Shown here in pieces: positions 6,414-14,193 of a DNA stretch of 14,193 nt. This DNA is from an uncultured Candidatus Soleaferrea sp. (GTDB lineage: Bacteria > Bacillota > Clostridia > Oscillospirales > Ruminococcaceae). A program made the translations under genes and the position numbers. The notes beneath the pieces were generated by a model. The model was not told the origin of the DNA, ran no database searches, and was given only the letters and a program-made list of their open reading frames with translations. The stretch is from NCBI GenBank assembly GCA_934527325.1, contig CAKTAG010000029.1:1-14193 (forward strand), given 5' to 3'. The first letter of the stretch is position 1, and each line of letters starts with the position of its first letter.

Positions 6414-7433
6414 ATGAAGGAAATTTTATATTTTCCTAAATTGGATTTAAAATTTAATTTAGAACGAGTAGCTTTTTCTATAGGTTTTGTGAAAGTATAT
6501 TGGTATGGAATATTAATTACTATAGGTTTTATGTTAGGTATGGTTTATGTATCTTTATTATCTAAAAAAAAGTTTGGATTGAAAATGGATGATATTATAG
6601 ATATAATAATTTATAGTGTTATAGGTGGAATAATAGGTGCTAGATTTTATTATGTTGTTTTTAATTTTAATTTTTATAAGCATAATATTTGGGAAATATT
6701 CAAGATATGGGAAGGTGGCATAGCCATATATGGTGGAATAATAGGTGCTTTTTTAGTTGGAATTATTATTTGTAAAAAAAGAAAAGTTCCTGTTTTGCCT
6801 ATGTTAGATTTAGTAGTTGGTGGGCTTATATTAGGCCAAGCTATTGGCAGGTGGGGCAATTTTGTAAATATAGAGGCTTTTGGTAAAAATACAAATCTAC
6901 CGTGGGGTATGACAAGTGTATCTATTCAACGTTATTTGGCTGAAAATATGCAAAAATTAACTAGTCAAGGTGTAAATATTGAAATATCAGGGAATGTTCA
7001 TCCATGTTTTTTGTATGAATCTATTTGGTGTATTATTGGCTTTTTTTTAATTTTATTTATAACTATAAAAAGCAATTATATTTATAGTGGGTATAATACT
7101 ACAACTGTAGCAGATAAAAATGATTGTAGTAATGTTGAAAATGTAAAAAAGAAAAAATGGAATATTTACCCTGGGGATTTAGTGCTAGTATATTTTATTT
7201 GGTATGGGTTTGGAAGGTTTATAATAGAAGATTTAAGAGTAGATAGTTTGATGGTAAACAATATAAGAGTATCTAAGTTTTTGTCAGCAGTTTTAATTTT
7301 AACATCTATAGGTTTATTAATAATATCTAGGTGGCTAAAAAATAGAAGTTATAATAAATCAGATGTTGTTGTTTCTGTAAATACAGGGTCTGCAGAAGAA
7401 ATATTAAAAAGAATTGCTAACAGGGAGGAATGA
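6414..7433 (+). CDS. lgt: Prolipoprotein diacylglyceryl transferase
   Basis: Lgt transfers a diacylglyceryl group from phosphatidylglycerol to the lipobox cysteine of prolipoproteins in the cytoplasmic membrane, the first step of lipoprotein maturation. The sequence is strongly hydrophobic with about seven membrane segments. The family signature is GQAIGRWGNFVNIEAFG (141-157) with Arg146. Other conserved parts are WEGGIAIYGGIIGA (99-112), HPCFLYES (196-203) and GRFIIEDLR (267-275) with Arg268. At 339 residues it is longer than most Lgt (about 250-290). The extra length is a Lys/Asn-rich loop at about 220-250 and a hydrophilic tail after about 310. AGTGAGGA (6397-6404) lies 9 nt before the ATG. 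folD follows after 3 nt, so the two are cotranscribed. Confidence 0.96.
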   Translation: MKEILYFPKLDLKFNLERVAFSIGFVKVYWYGILITIGFMLGMVYVSLLSKKKFGLKMDDIIDIIIYSVIGGIIGARFYYVVFNFNFYKHNIWEIFKIWEGGIAIYGGIIGAFLVGIIICKKRKVPVLPMLDLVVGGLILGQAIGRWGNFVNIEAFGKNTNLPWGMTSVSIQRYLAENMQKLTSQGVNIEISGNVHPCFLYESIWCIIGFFLILFITIKSNYIYSGYNTTTVADKNDCSNVENVKKKKWNIYPGDLVLVYFIWYGFGRFIIEDLRVDSLMVNNIRVSKFLSAVLILTSIGLLIISRWLKNRSYNKSDVVVSVNTGSAEEILKRIANREE

Positions 7434-7436
7434 AAT

Positions 7437-8282
7437 GTGCTAGCTAAAATTATAGATGGGGAAAAAATAGCTTTTGAGATAAAAGAAAAAATATTAAAAA
7501 AAGTAGAAGTGCTAAAACAAAAAGGAATAATACCTGGGTTAGCTGTTATAATTATTGGTGAAGATGAAGCTTCTAAGTTATATGTTAGGAATAAAGAAAG
7601 AGCTTGTAGAGCTACTGGTATATATTCTGAAAAATATGAATTACCAGAAGATGTAGCAGAATGCGAAGTTTTAGATTTAATTGCTAAGTTAAATAACAAA
7701 AAAAATATTCATGGAATATTAGTACAGTTGCCTGTTCCTAAACATATTGATGAAAACAAAATAATAGATGCGATATCTTATAACAAAGATGTAGATTCTT
7801 TTCACCCTTTTAATGTTGGTAAAATAGTAATAGGGCAAAACGGTTTTGTACCTTGTACTCCGCAAGGTATTTTGGAACTTATTAAAAAGCAAAAAATTGA
7901 TGTAAAAGGTAAAGAATGTGTTATTGTTGGTAGCAGTAATATTGTTGGTAAACCTATGGCTTTGCTTATGGTTAACAATGGGGCAACAGTTACTATATGT
8001 AATATATTTACTAAAGATTTGAAGCACTATTGTAAAAGGGCAGATATTTTAATTGTTGCAGTAGGAAAAGAAAAATTAATAACTGCAGATATGGTTAAAC
8101 CAGGAGCGGTAGTTATTGATGTTGGAATGAATAGGAATAAAAAAGGCTTATTGTGTGGAGACGTTGATTTTGATGAGGTTTCTAAAATAGCGGGCTATAT
8201 TACGCCAGTTCCGGGTGGGGTAGGGCCTATGACTATTGCTATGTTATTACAAAATACAGTTTATAGTGCATTAAATAGTTAG
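7437..8282 (+). CDS. folD: Bifunctional methylenetetrahydrofolate dehydrogenase/cyclohydrolase
   Basis: FolD interconverts 5,10-methylene-THF, methenyl-THF and 10-formyl-THF in cytoplasmic one-carbon metabolism. Its 281 residues match the usual length. Visible motifs are the catalytic YVRNK (49-53) with Tyr49 and Lys53, the GILVQLPVPKHI block (93-104), KDVDSFHPFNVG (117-128), the Rossmann-fold VGSSNIVGKP (164-173) and TPVPGGVGPMTIAMLLQNT (256-274). KDVDSFHP has Ser where Gly is usual. The nucleotide pocket shows GSSN and CNIFT, closer to E. coli-type GASN/HRFT than to the GRSN/CHSxT of many Firmicutes, so NAD versus NADP preference cannot be read off. The start is GTG 7437, about 8 nt after AGGGAGG (7422-7428); the overlapping ATG at 7435 runs into a stop. 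It sits 3 nt after lgt. Confidence 0.97.
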   Translation: MLAKIIDGEKIAFEIKEKILKKVEVLKQKGIIPGLAVIIIGEDEASKLYVRNKERACRATGIYSEKYELPEDVAECEVLDLIAKLNNKKNIHGILVQLPVPKHIDENKIIDAISYNKDVDSFHPFNVGKIVIGQNGFVPCTPQGILELIKKQKIDVKGKECVIVGSSNIVGKPMALLMVNNGATVTICNIFTKDLKHYCKRADILIVAVGKEKLITADMVKPGAVVIDVGMNRNKKGLLCGDVDFDEVSKIAGYITPVPGGVGPMTIAMLLQNTVYSALNS

Positions 8283-8334
8283 AATTAAAAAATATGATTT
8301 TTATATTTAAGAACTAGAAAGAGATGAGTGTTTT

Positions 8335-9198
8335 TTGGATCTTTGGAATATACAAAATGTGAGATATTTATTTTTAAAATATAACTGTAAATTTTCTAAG
8401 TCTTTGGGGCAAAATTTTTTAGTTGATCCGTATGTATGCCCCAAAATGGTTAAAATGGCTGGTATTAATAATAACATAGGTGTAATTGAAATTGGGCCTG
8501 GAATAGGAGTTTTAACTGTTGAAATTGCTAAATATGCAAAAAAGTGTGTGGCAATAGAAGTAGATGAAAAGTTATTACCTATTTTAAGTGAAACTTTAAA
8601 TGAATGCAATAATGTTAAAATAATAAATCAAGATGTTTTAAAAATAAATTTGCATGAACTTATAAAAAAAGAATTTGAAAATATGGATGTTATTGTTTGT
8701 GCTAATTTACCATATTATATAACATCACCAATAATTATGCATTTAATAGAAAGTAAACTACCTATAAAATGTGTTACAGTAATGGTGCAAAAAGAGGCGG
8801 CAGAACGAATAACTGCTTTACCAGGTACAAGAAATGTTGGGGCAATAAGTATTGCTGTTAGGTATTACTGTGAACCTTCGGTATTGTTTGATGTTCCGCG
8901 TGAAAGTTTTTTACCAGCACCTGAAGTAGATTCTGCAGTTATAAAGCTTAAAGTAAGAGAAAAACCAGCTGTTGAAGTTGAATCTGAAGAAATATTTTTT
9001 AAAATTGTAAAGGCTGCTTTTTCACAAAGAAGAAAAACTATAGTTAATTCGTTATTTAATAATTTTAATTTTAGTAAAATTGAAATAAGAAAATTATTAA
9101 ATAAATTAAACATAGATGAAAAAAATAGGGCAGAAAATTTATCTATAGAAAATTTCAAAGATATTTCTAATGAAATATATAATTTAACATGCAATTAA
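8335..9198 (+). CDS. rsmA: 16S rRNA (adenine1518/1519-N6)-dimethyltransferase
   Basis: RsmA (KsgA) uses S-adenosylmethionine to dimethylate two adjacent adenines in helix 45 of 16S rRNA late in 30S assembly. At 287 residues it is of normal length. It shows the family start KSLGQNFLVDP (22-32), motif I EIGPGIGVLT (52-61) for SAM, the acidic VAIEVDEKL (72-80), the catalytic NLPYYITSPI (124-133) and MVQKEAAERI (150-159), with SFLPAPEVDSAVIKL (191-205) and the FSQRRKT element (229-235). The start is TTG 8335 after AGAAAGAGATGAG-type purines (8316-8328); the ATG at 8324 and GTG at 8328 are out of frame. The 52-nt gap after folD shows no terminator. Confidence 0.96.
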   Translation: MDLWNIQNVRYLFLKYNCKFSKSLGQNFLVDPYVCPKMVKMAGINNNIGVIEIGPGIGVLTVEIAKYAKKCVAIEVDEKLLPILSETLNECNNVKIINQDVLKINLHELIKKEFENMDVIVCANLPYYITSPIIMHLIESKLPIKCVTVMVQKEAAERITALPGTRNVGAISIAVRYYCEPSVLFDVPRESFLPAPEVDSAVIKLKVREKPAVEVESEEIFFKIVKAAFSQRRKTIVNSLFNNFNFSKIEIRKLLNKLNIDEKNRAENLSIENFKDISNEIYNLTCN

Positions 9199-9223
9199 TT
9201 TTTATAAATGGGGTTTATGTATA

Positions 9224-9715
9224 ATGGAAAGAAGAGATAAAATAAATTATTATTTAGATATAGCTCAGGCTGTTTTAAGTAGAGGTACTTGTTTAAGGCG
9301 GAATTATGGTGCTGTAATTGTTAAAAATGATGAAATAATATCTACAGGCTACTCGGGTGCACCTAGGCTTAGAAAAAATTGTATAGATTTGAAATATTGT
9401 ATAAGAGAAAAATATAATATTCCTCGTGGTGAAAGGTATGAAATGTGTAGATCTGTTCATGCAGAGGCAAATGCTATAATATCGGCACCTAGGTGTAAAA
9501 TGATTGATTCCACAATTTACCTTGTTGGTGTTGATTACAAAACTAAGTTATTGGTAGAAAATTCTAACCCGTGTGCAATGTGTAAGCGGTTAATTATTAA
9601 TGCTGGCATTAAAACTGCTGTAATAAGAGATACATATGAAAATTTTAGAGTTATAGATGTAGTAAAAACCTGGGTAGATGAAGATGAATCATTGGAATAT
9701 GTAAAAGGGTATTAA
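9224..9715 (+). CDS. dCMP/cytidine deaminase-family protein (ComEB-like)
   Basis: This is a zinc-dependent deaminase of the CMP/dCMP family, 163 residues. The zinc site is complete: HAE (79-81), with His79 as ligand and Glu81 as proton shuttle, and PCAMC (116-120), with Cys117 and Cys120 as ligands. The N-terminal segment RNYGAVIVKNDEIISTGYSG (26-45) and the GAPR after it (46-49 begin APR) are typical of dCMP deaminases, which turn dCMP into dUMP for thymidylate synthesis. B. subtilis ComEB is a likely relative. The Cys-rich middle (Cys53, Cys59, Cys75, Cys91) might add structural metal binding, as in some dCMP deaminases; that is inference. The start ATG 9224 lies about 10 nt after TGGGG (9209-9213). 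Spacing on both sides (25 and 30 nt) suggests operon membership. Confidence 0.88.
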   Translation: MERRDKINYYLDIAQAVLSRGTCLRRNYGAVIVKNDEIISTGYSGAPRLRKNCIDLKYCIREKYNIPRGERYEMCRSVHAEANAIISAPRCKMIDSTIYLVGVDYKTKLLVENSNPCAMCKRLIINAGIKTAVIRDTYENFRVIDVVKTWVDEDESLEYVKGY

Positions 9716-9745
9716 AATAAATTATATAAGGAGAATTGTGAAGTA

Positions 9746-11245
9746 ATGACAGTAGATATAGGATGGCTTTCTTTGTTACCACCTATTATAGCTATAATAT
9801 TAGTTTTATTAACTAAAGAATCAGTTTTTTCATTAATGATTGGTGGAGTAGTGGGTTGCCTTGTTTGTTCAAATTTTAACCCAATTAAGGCTATAGAAAT
9901 GTTATTTCAAGTAATGACGGTTAGAATGGCAGAAAATATATATATAATATTATTTTTAGCGTTATTGGGGTCTTTAGTGGTTATTATGACTAATTCTGGG
10001 GGTGCAATGGCCTATGGAGATTGGATTAGTAAAAGAATAAAAACAAAAACAGGTTCGCAGTTAGCGGCAGTAGTACTTGGTTTAATTATTTTTATTGATG
10101 ATTATTTTAATTGCCTTACTATTGGAGCAACTATGGGGCCAATATTTGATAGATATAAAATTTCGAGAGAAAAATTAGCTTACTTAATAGATTCAACAGC
10201 AGCACCTATTTGTATTATAGTACCAATATCTAGTTGGGTTGCTATTATATTAAGTACTTTAGATGGAACGGGAGTAAAAAATTCATTTGAGGTTTTTGTT
10301 AAATCAATTCCGTACAATTTTTATGCTATTTTTACTATAGTTATGGTGTTAGGTGTGATATTATTAAAGGTAGACTTTGGCCCGATGAAGAAATTTGAAG
10401 ATTTAGCAAAAAATGAGGATGGCAATAAAGATTTGAAATGTGATAAAGATTTAAAAATCAACCCAAACGGTAAGGGTAGAGACTTAATTGTACCTATAAT
10501 TGTTTTAATAATATTTTCAATTTTAAGCTTACTATATGATGGAGGGTATTTTTGTAAAAATATTACTGTTTTGGATGCATTGAAATTAGCTAATTCACAA
10601 AAATCATTAACTTATGGAGCAGTTGTTGCCTTAATAGTTTCTTTTTTTATGGTTGTACCAACAAAAAGGCTAAGCTTTAAAAACTATATGGGTAGCATAA
10701 CAGACGGCGTAAAATCTATGGTGCCAGCTTATATGATATTAACATTAGCTTGGACTGTTGGTGGAGTGTGCCAAAAAGTAGGTACTGGTGAGTATGTAAA
10801 ATATATAGTTCAAACATTAAATATTCCAATATGGATATTGCCTGTAGCTATTTTTGCAATATCTGGTTTTTTGGCTTTTTCTACAGGAACAGCATGGGGA
10901 ACTTTTGGTATTTTAATTCCAGTTGTTGTTGGTATGGCTAATGGTATGAGTGAAAATATACTAGTATTGTTTATTGCAGCTACTTTAGCAGGTTCTACTT
11001 ATGGAAGTCATTCATCACCAATATCTGATACATGTATTCTTTCAGCAACAGGGGCAAATTGTAAACATATAAATCATGTTATGTCACAAATACCATATAC
11101 TGGTGTAGTAGCGGGTATTTGTTGCTTAAGTTATATTATTATTAGTTTTTTTAATTCTATTTTTGTTGCTTATGTTGTTGGTATATTATGTATACTTGCT
11201 ATTCCTTATTTTTTATCAAAATGGTGTACATATAAAAAAGGGTAA
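9746..11245 (+). CDS. NhaC-family Na+/H+ antiporter-like membrane protein
   Basis: This is a polytopic membrane transporter of 499 residues with about 11-12 hydrophobic segments, belonging to the NhaC family (Na+/H+ antiporter superfamily). Family blocks are FIDDYFNCLTIGATMGPI (116-133) with the paired Asp118/Asp119, STAAPICIIVPISSW (150-164), STGTAWGTFGILIPVV (379-394) and the AGSTYGSHSSPISDTCI block (415-431). A charged cytoplasmic loop rich in Lys, Asp and Asn lies at about 215-245. Family members exchange Na+ with H+, and some carry organic anions or amino acids in antiport, so the substrate is not certain. The start is ATG 9746, with AAGGAG (9728-9733) 12 nt upstream; nearer TTG/GTG codons run into stops. 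It ends the lgt-led gene run and is followed by a palindrome that may weakly terminate it. Confidence 0.9.
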   Translation: MTVDIGWLSLLPPIIAIILVLLTKESVFSLMIGGVVGCLVCSNFNPIKAIEMLFQVMTVRMAENIYIILFLALLGSLVVIMTNSGGAMAYGDWISKRIKTKTGSQLAAVVLGLIIFIDDYFNCLTIGATMGPIFDRYKISREKLAYLIDSTAAPICIIVPISSWVAIILSTLDGTGVKNSFEVFVKSIPYNFYAIFTIVMVLGVILLKVDFGPMKKFEDLAKNEDGNKDLKCDKDLKINPNGKGRDLIVPIIVLIIFSILSLLYDGGYFCKNITVLDALKLANSQKSLTYGAVVALIVSFFMVVPTKRLSFKNYMGSITDGVKSMVPAYMILTLAWTVGGVCQKVGTGEYVKYIVQTLNIPIWILPVAIFAISGFLAFSTGTAWGTFGILIPVVVGMANGMSENILVLFIAATLAGSTYGSHSSPISDTCILSATGANCKHINHVMSQIPYTGVVAGICCLSYIIISFFNSIFVAYVVGILCILAIPYFLSKWCTYKKG

Positions 11246-11256
11246 GTGTAATGTGG

Positions 11257-11345
11257 TATAATGAATTTGTAATATCTTAAGTATGAATAATATTATAATA
11301 TTGTTCATGCTTAAGTATGTTTTACTGTATTAAAATTGTTATAAT
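11257..11345 (+). promoter_or_regulatory. Two extended -10 boxes flanking a palindrome upstream of sbcC
   Basis: TGGTATAAT (11254-11262) and TGTTATAAT (11337-11345) both match the extended -10 consensus TGnTATAAT exactly, but neither has a good -35 at 16-18 bp. The first would start transcripts near 11269, before the palindrome, and the second near 11352, only about 11 nt before the sbcC ATG. Confidence 0.5.
11276..11315 (+). repeat. 40-nt palindrome between the antiporter gene and sbcC
   Basis: Arms CTTAAGTATGAA (11276-11287) and TTCATGCTTAAG (11304-11315) pair over 12 positions with one G:U wobble. The centre AATATTATAATATT (11289-11302) is itself palindromic, so the whole can form one long hairpin. 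The following bases TATGTTTTACTG contain only a four-T run, making it a weak terminator at best. It could instead be an operator or a leader structure for sbcC. Confidence 0.7.
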
Positions 11346-11362
11346 GATTATAAATTTTTTTA

Positions 11363-14053
11363 ATGGAGTTGTTAAAAATTAAACCTTTAAAATTAACTAT
11401 GGTTGCTTTTGGGGCATTTGTGAAAAAAACAGAAATAGATTTTTCTGTATTAAATAAACATTCATTGTTTTTAATAACTGGGCCAACAGGCGCAGGTAAA
11501 ACAACAATATTGGATGCTATTACTTTTGCATTGTTTGGCGAGGCAAGTGGTGAAACAAGAAGAACAGAAAATTTTAAGAGTGATTATAGTGATTTAAAAG
11601 AGCTTTGTTTTGTTAAATTAGAGTTTGAGCTAAAAAATAAAAAGTATGTAATTGAACGGTACCCAAAGCAAAGTAAAATATCTGCTAGAAAAAATATTGT
11701 GGTTATAAATTCAAAGGCTAAATTAATATTAGAAGATGGAGAAGAGATAATAGGTACCGATAGTGTTAATAAAAAAATTATTGAGCTTTTAGGTATAACG
11801 TATAAGCAGTTTAAACAAATTGTGGTGTTGCCGCAAGGTGAATTTAAAAAGTTGTTAGAAGCTAAAAGTGAAGATAAGCAAGATATATTTCGTAAAATTT
11901 TTAACACAGACCTCCATGAAAAATTTTGTAAAGCTTTATTAGAAAAAACAAAAGAGATTCAAACTAAAATAGAAAAAGCAGGGCAATTGATGTTAGGCTA
12001 TATTAATAGCGTAGATTCGTTCGGTGATGAAGAATTATTACAAATCATATTACAGTTTTTACCTAACAGTTTAAATAATAACAAAGGGTCAGTTGCCAAT
12101 GTTAATATATTACTTGTTAAATTAAAAGAGAATATAAGAAAAAATAATTGTAAAGCTAACACTATAAAAGAGAAAATTAATTTATTAGAGAAGAGTAAAA
12201 ATGATGTAAATGAAAAGTTAGTATGGTTAAAAATAATAGAAGAAAAAAAACTAAGGCTTAAAGAAGTAGAGGTTAAAATAAATAGAGAAGAAAAGGTCCA
12301 GCAAGAATTAGAAGCGGAATTACAAATTACATTATTAAAATTAAAAAATGCATCTGAAAAAAAAGATGCTATTTCAAATCTGATTTGTGAAAAAAATGAT
12401 TTGAATAATAAATTAGAATACTTTAAAGAAATAGATAATTTACAAAAAGAGTACAAAACTATATATAATGAAAAAATAGATATAATTCAACAGTTGAATA
12501 GGTTGATGTTAGCAGAACAAAAAATAAAATTAAAAGCAGAGTTAAACATAAATAAAGAATTATATTGTAAATTTAAAGAACTAATAAACTCTATAGATGT
12601 ATATTGCAATATATTTAATGAATATAGAGATTTGGAAAAAAAATATTTAATAGAATATGAAAAATTTTTAGCAGGGCAAGCTGGTTTTTTGGCCGAAAAA
12701 TTAATAGATAATAAGCCTTGTCCGGTGTGTGGTTCTACAGTGCACCCTAATAAAGCAAAGGCATTAACAGGTACACCTTCTGAAGAATATGTAAAAAATT
12801 TAGCATTGCAAGCAAAAAAATTAAGAGAAAAACTAAATAATACAGATATTAAATTATTTGAAAGTTATAATTTTATTAAAGAGAAAATTGTGGAATTTGA
12901 AGAAATAGATTATAAAGATATATTAAATAATAAAAATAGATTAAGAGAAATATTAGAGTATTACAAGAGTTGTTGGGAAGTTAAAATTAATGAATATAAA
13001 AATATGGATATAAATATTGATGGTACAGCAATAGAAGCTATTAGTGATGATATAAAAAAACTTCAAAATCATATTATAGAAATAAATGTTAAAATAGAAT
13101 CTATAAAAGGCAATGAAGAAAAACTAAAATTAAAAATTAAAGATTTAATATCTGTTAAAGATATATTGAAAAAAATTGATAAGATAGATGAAGAAATAAA
13201 TTCAATTGAAAAAAATTATAAAATTGAAAATGCAAGGTATCAAGAAATAAGAACTTTGGTAGATAAAAATAATAAAGAAATACAGCTACTTAATGATGAA
13301 ATAAAAAAAATAAAAATTCAATTACAAGAAAATGGTAAGAATGATATAACATTAAATAAAGAAGAATTAGATTTAGAGTTAAAAGAAATAGATAGGCAGT
13401 TGCACAATATTATTGAAGCACTAACAAAAATAACTGCACAGTTAAATGTAAATATAAAACAATATCAAAATATAAAAAATATAACTGGTGAATATGAAAA
13501 GTTATATGCTAAATATTCTGATTATGCATCGTTAGCAGATGTTGCTAGTGGGAAGAACCCTTTAAGAATTTCTTTTGAAAGATATATATTAGCCTCGTAT
13601 TTTCAAGATGTGATTAATGCTGCTAATGTTAAATTTTCTGAAATGACTGGTTATAGATATCTTTTAAAAAGGAAGGAAGAGAAAGAAAAAAATAATAGAG
13701 CATCTGGGTTAGACTTAGAGATAATAGATAATTATACTGGTAAAACAAGGCATGTTAACACTCTTTCTGGTGGTGAATCTTTTAAGGCTTCACTTTGTTT
13801 AGCTTTAGGGTTAGCTGATGTTGTTCAAATGTATTCTGGTGGTGTAGAAATTGCCACATTGTTTATAGATGAAGGTTTTGGAACTCTTGATACAGAATCT
13901 TTAGATAGTGCTATAGAAGCATTAACATCACTTAAAAAAAATGGAAGGTTAGTTGGAATAATATCTCATGTAAATGAACTAAAGGAGCGTATACCTGTAA
14001 AACTTATTGTTAAAACGTCAAAAGTTGGTAGTAGTTTAGAATTAAGTTTTTAA
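11363..14053 (+). CDS. sbcC: Exonuclease SbcC, Rad50-type SMC-like ATPase
   Basis: SbcC is the ATPase and coiled-coil subunit of the SbcCD nuclease, which opens hairpins and processes double-strand break ends. At 896 residues it is shorter than E. coli SbcC (about 1050), mainly through shorter arms. It shows Walker A GPTGAGKTT (40-48), Q-loop LPQGEF (156-161), long charged coiled coils (about 170-440 and 470-740), the zinc hook CPVCG (453-457) almost exactly central, the ABC signature LSGGES (801-806), Walker B LFIDEGFGTLD (833-843) and the H-loop ISH near 869-871. ATG 11363 has no Shine-Dalgarno; the GGAG at 11365-11368 lies inside the gene. The promoter-proximal ATG suggests a near-leaderless start, although an internal start such as TTG 11369 or ATT 11378 cannot be excluded. 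The partner nuclease gene sbcD is not adjacent on the upstream side. Confidence 0.95.
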   Translation: MELLKIKPLKLTMVAFGAFVKKTEIDFSVLNKHSLFLITGPTGAGKTTILDAITFALFGEASGETRRTENFKSDYSDLKELCFVKLEFELKNKKYVIERYPKQSKISARKNIVVINSKAKLILEDGEEIIGTDSVNKKIIELLGITYKQFKQIVVLPQGEFKKLLEAKSEDKQDIFRKIFNTDLHEKFCKALLEKTKEIQTKIEKAGQLMLGYINSVDSFGDEELLQIILQFLPNSLNNNKGSVANVNILLVKLKENIRKNNCKANTIKEKINLLEKSKNDVNEKLVWLKIIEEKKLRLKEVEVKINREEKVQQELEAELQITLLKLKNASEKKDAISNLICEKNDLNNKLEYFKEIDNLQKEYKTIYNEKIDIIQQLNRLMLAEQKIKLKAELNINKELYCKFKELINSIDVYCNIFNEYRDLEKKYLIEYEKFLAGQAGFLAEKLIDNKPCPVCGSTVHPNKAKALTGTPSEEYVKNLALQAKKLREKLNNTDIKLFESYNFIKEKIVEFEEIDYKDILNNKNRLREILEYYKSCWEVKINEYKNMDINIDGTAIEAISDDIKKLQNHIIEINVKIESIKGNEEKLKLKIKDLISVKDILKKIDKIDEEINSIEKNYKIENARYQEIRTLVDKNNKEIQLLNDEIKKIKIQLQENGKNDITLNKEELDLELKEIDRQLHNIIEALTKITAQLNVNIKQYQNIKNITGEYEKLYAKYSDYASLADVASGKNPLRISFERYILASYFQDVINAANVKFSEMTGYRYLLKRKEEKEKNNRASGLDLEIIDNYTGKTRHVNTLSGGESFKASLCLALGLADVVQMYSGGVEIATLFIDEGFGTLDTESLDSAIEALTSLKKNGRLVGIISHVNELKERIPVKLIVKTSKVGSSLELSF

Positions 14054-14061
14054 ACGTTTTT

Positions 14062-14085
14062 GTTATTTAAATGTAACTTTTTTTT
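14062..14085 (+). terminator. Probable terminator of sbcC
   Basis: GTTAT (14062-14066) pairs with GTAAC (14073-14077), with one G:U pair across a 6-nt loop, and is followed directly by eight T (14078-14085). The stem is short, but the position 8 nt after the stop and the T-run fit a rho-independent terminator. A second A/T hairpin, ATAATAAT (14090-14097) with ATTATTAT (14105-14112), lies just behind it. From there to 14193 I see no gene start or convincing promoter. Confidence 0.5.
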
Positions 14086-14193
14086 ATTAATAATAATTAT
14101 TTGTATTATTATGGCAGTAAGATTGGAATAAAAAATCTCAATGTTTATTTAAAAATCTTTATAAAAATAATATTAATTAGGGCATAATAAAAT

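Noticed and set aside
11276..11315. LexA/SOS box upstream of sbcC
   Set aside because: The GAAT...GTTC-like bases in the palindrome have the wrong spacing for the Firmicute GAAC-N4-GTTC box.
14113..14193. Promoter for a gene beyond the window (TTGGAA at 14123 with TATTTA at 14146)
   Set aside because: The -10 match is poor (3 of 6) and no downstream gene can be seen to support it.

Overview
This window is visibly very AT-rich. Its complete genes all lie on the + strand, several start with TTG or GTG, and its promoters and terminators look like those of Firmicutes. The protein families point to the class Clostridia, probably Lachnospirales or a relative: LepA and EF-P of Clostridial type, a CD1247-like zinc-ribbon protein next to efp, a YmfF/YmfH-type M16 peptidase pair, and NhaC- and SbcC-family proteins. 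This is inference from protein character; no rRNA or other marker is present to fix the genus.

Layout. Positions 1-207 hold the C-terminal end of a decayed transposase, with a frameshift and its 5' part outside the window. A good sigma-A promoter follows about 35 nt later and drives lepA (313-2127), which appears monocistronic. The 308-nt gap after lepA holds an AT-only terminator-like hairpin, an extended -10 promoter and a leader of about 160 nt for efp (2436-2993). efp is followed by a small acidic zinc-ribbon protein with a Cys/Asp-rich tail (3071-3547), and the unit closes at a strong rho-independent terminator (3604-3653). Next come two M16 peptidase-family genes that overlap by 4 nt (3751-6323): a non-catalytic subunit, then a catalytic HxxEH subunit. 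A tightly packed run of genes follows: lgt, folD, rsmA, a dCMP/cytidine deaminase-family gene and an NhaC-family antiporter (6414-11245). A gap of about 117 nt with a 40-nt palindrome and two extended -10 boxes separates this run from sbcC (11363-14053). A short terminator-like hairpin and about 100 nt without a recognisable gene end the window.

How the genes fit together. lepA, efp and rsmA concern ribosome function: back-translocation/assembly GTPase, relief of stalling, and 16S rRNA dimethylation. The M16 pair resembles the B. subtilis YmfF/YmfH proteins, which have been linked by name to 5-aminopentanol modification of EF-P. EF-P here has the target-type lysine (Lys32), so the efp to M16 order may be functional. 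lgt (lipoprotein maturation), folD (one-carbon metabolism), the deaminase (dUMP supply) and the antiporter are ordinary housekeeping genes sharing a transcript.

Novelty. I see no phage, CRISPR, toxin-antitoxin or defence system here. The points most worth a second look are the translation starts of efp and its neighbour, where a strong Shine-Dalgarno-like stretch is separated from the start codon by one or more hairpins; the Cys/Asp-rich tail of the small zinc-ribbon protein; the regulatory gap and near-leaderless start of sbcC; and the absence of an adjacent sbcD.
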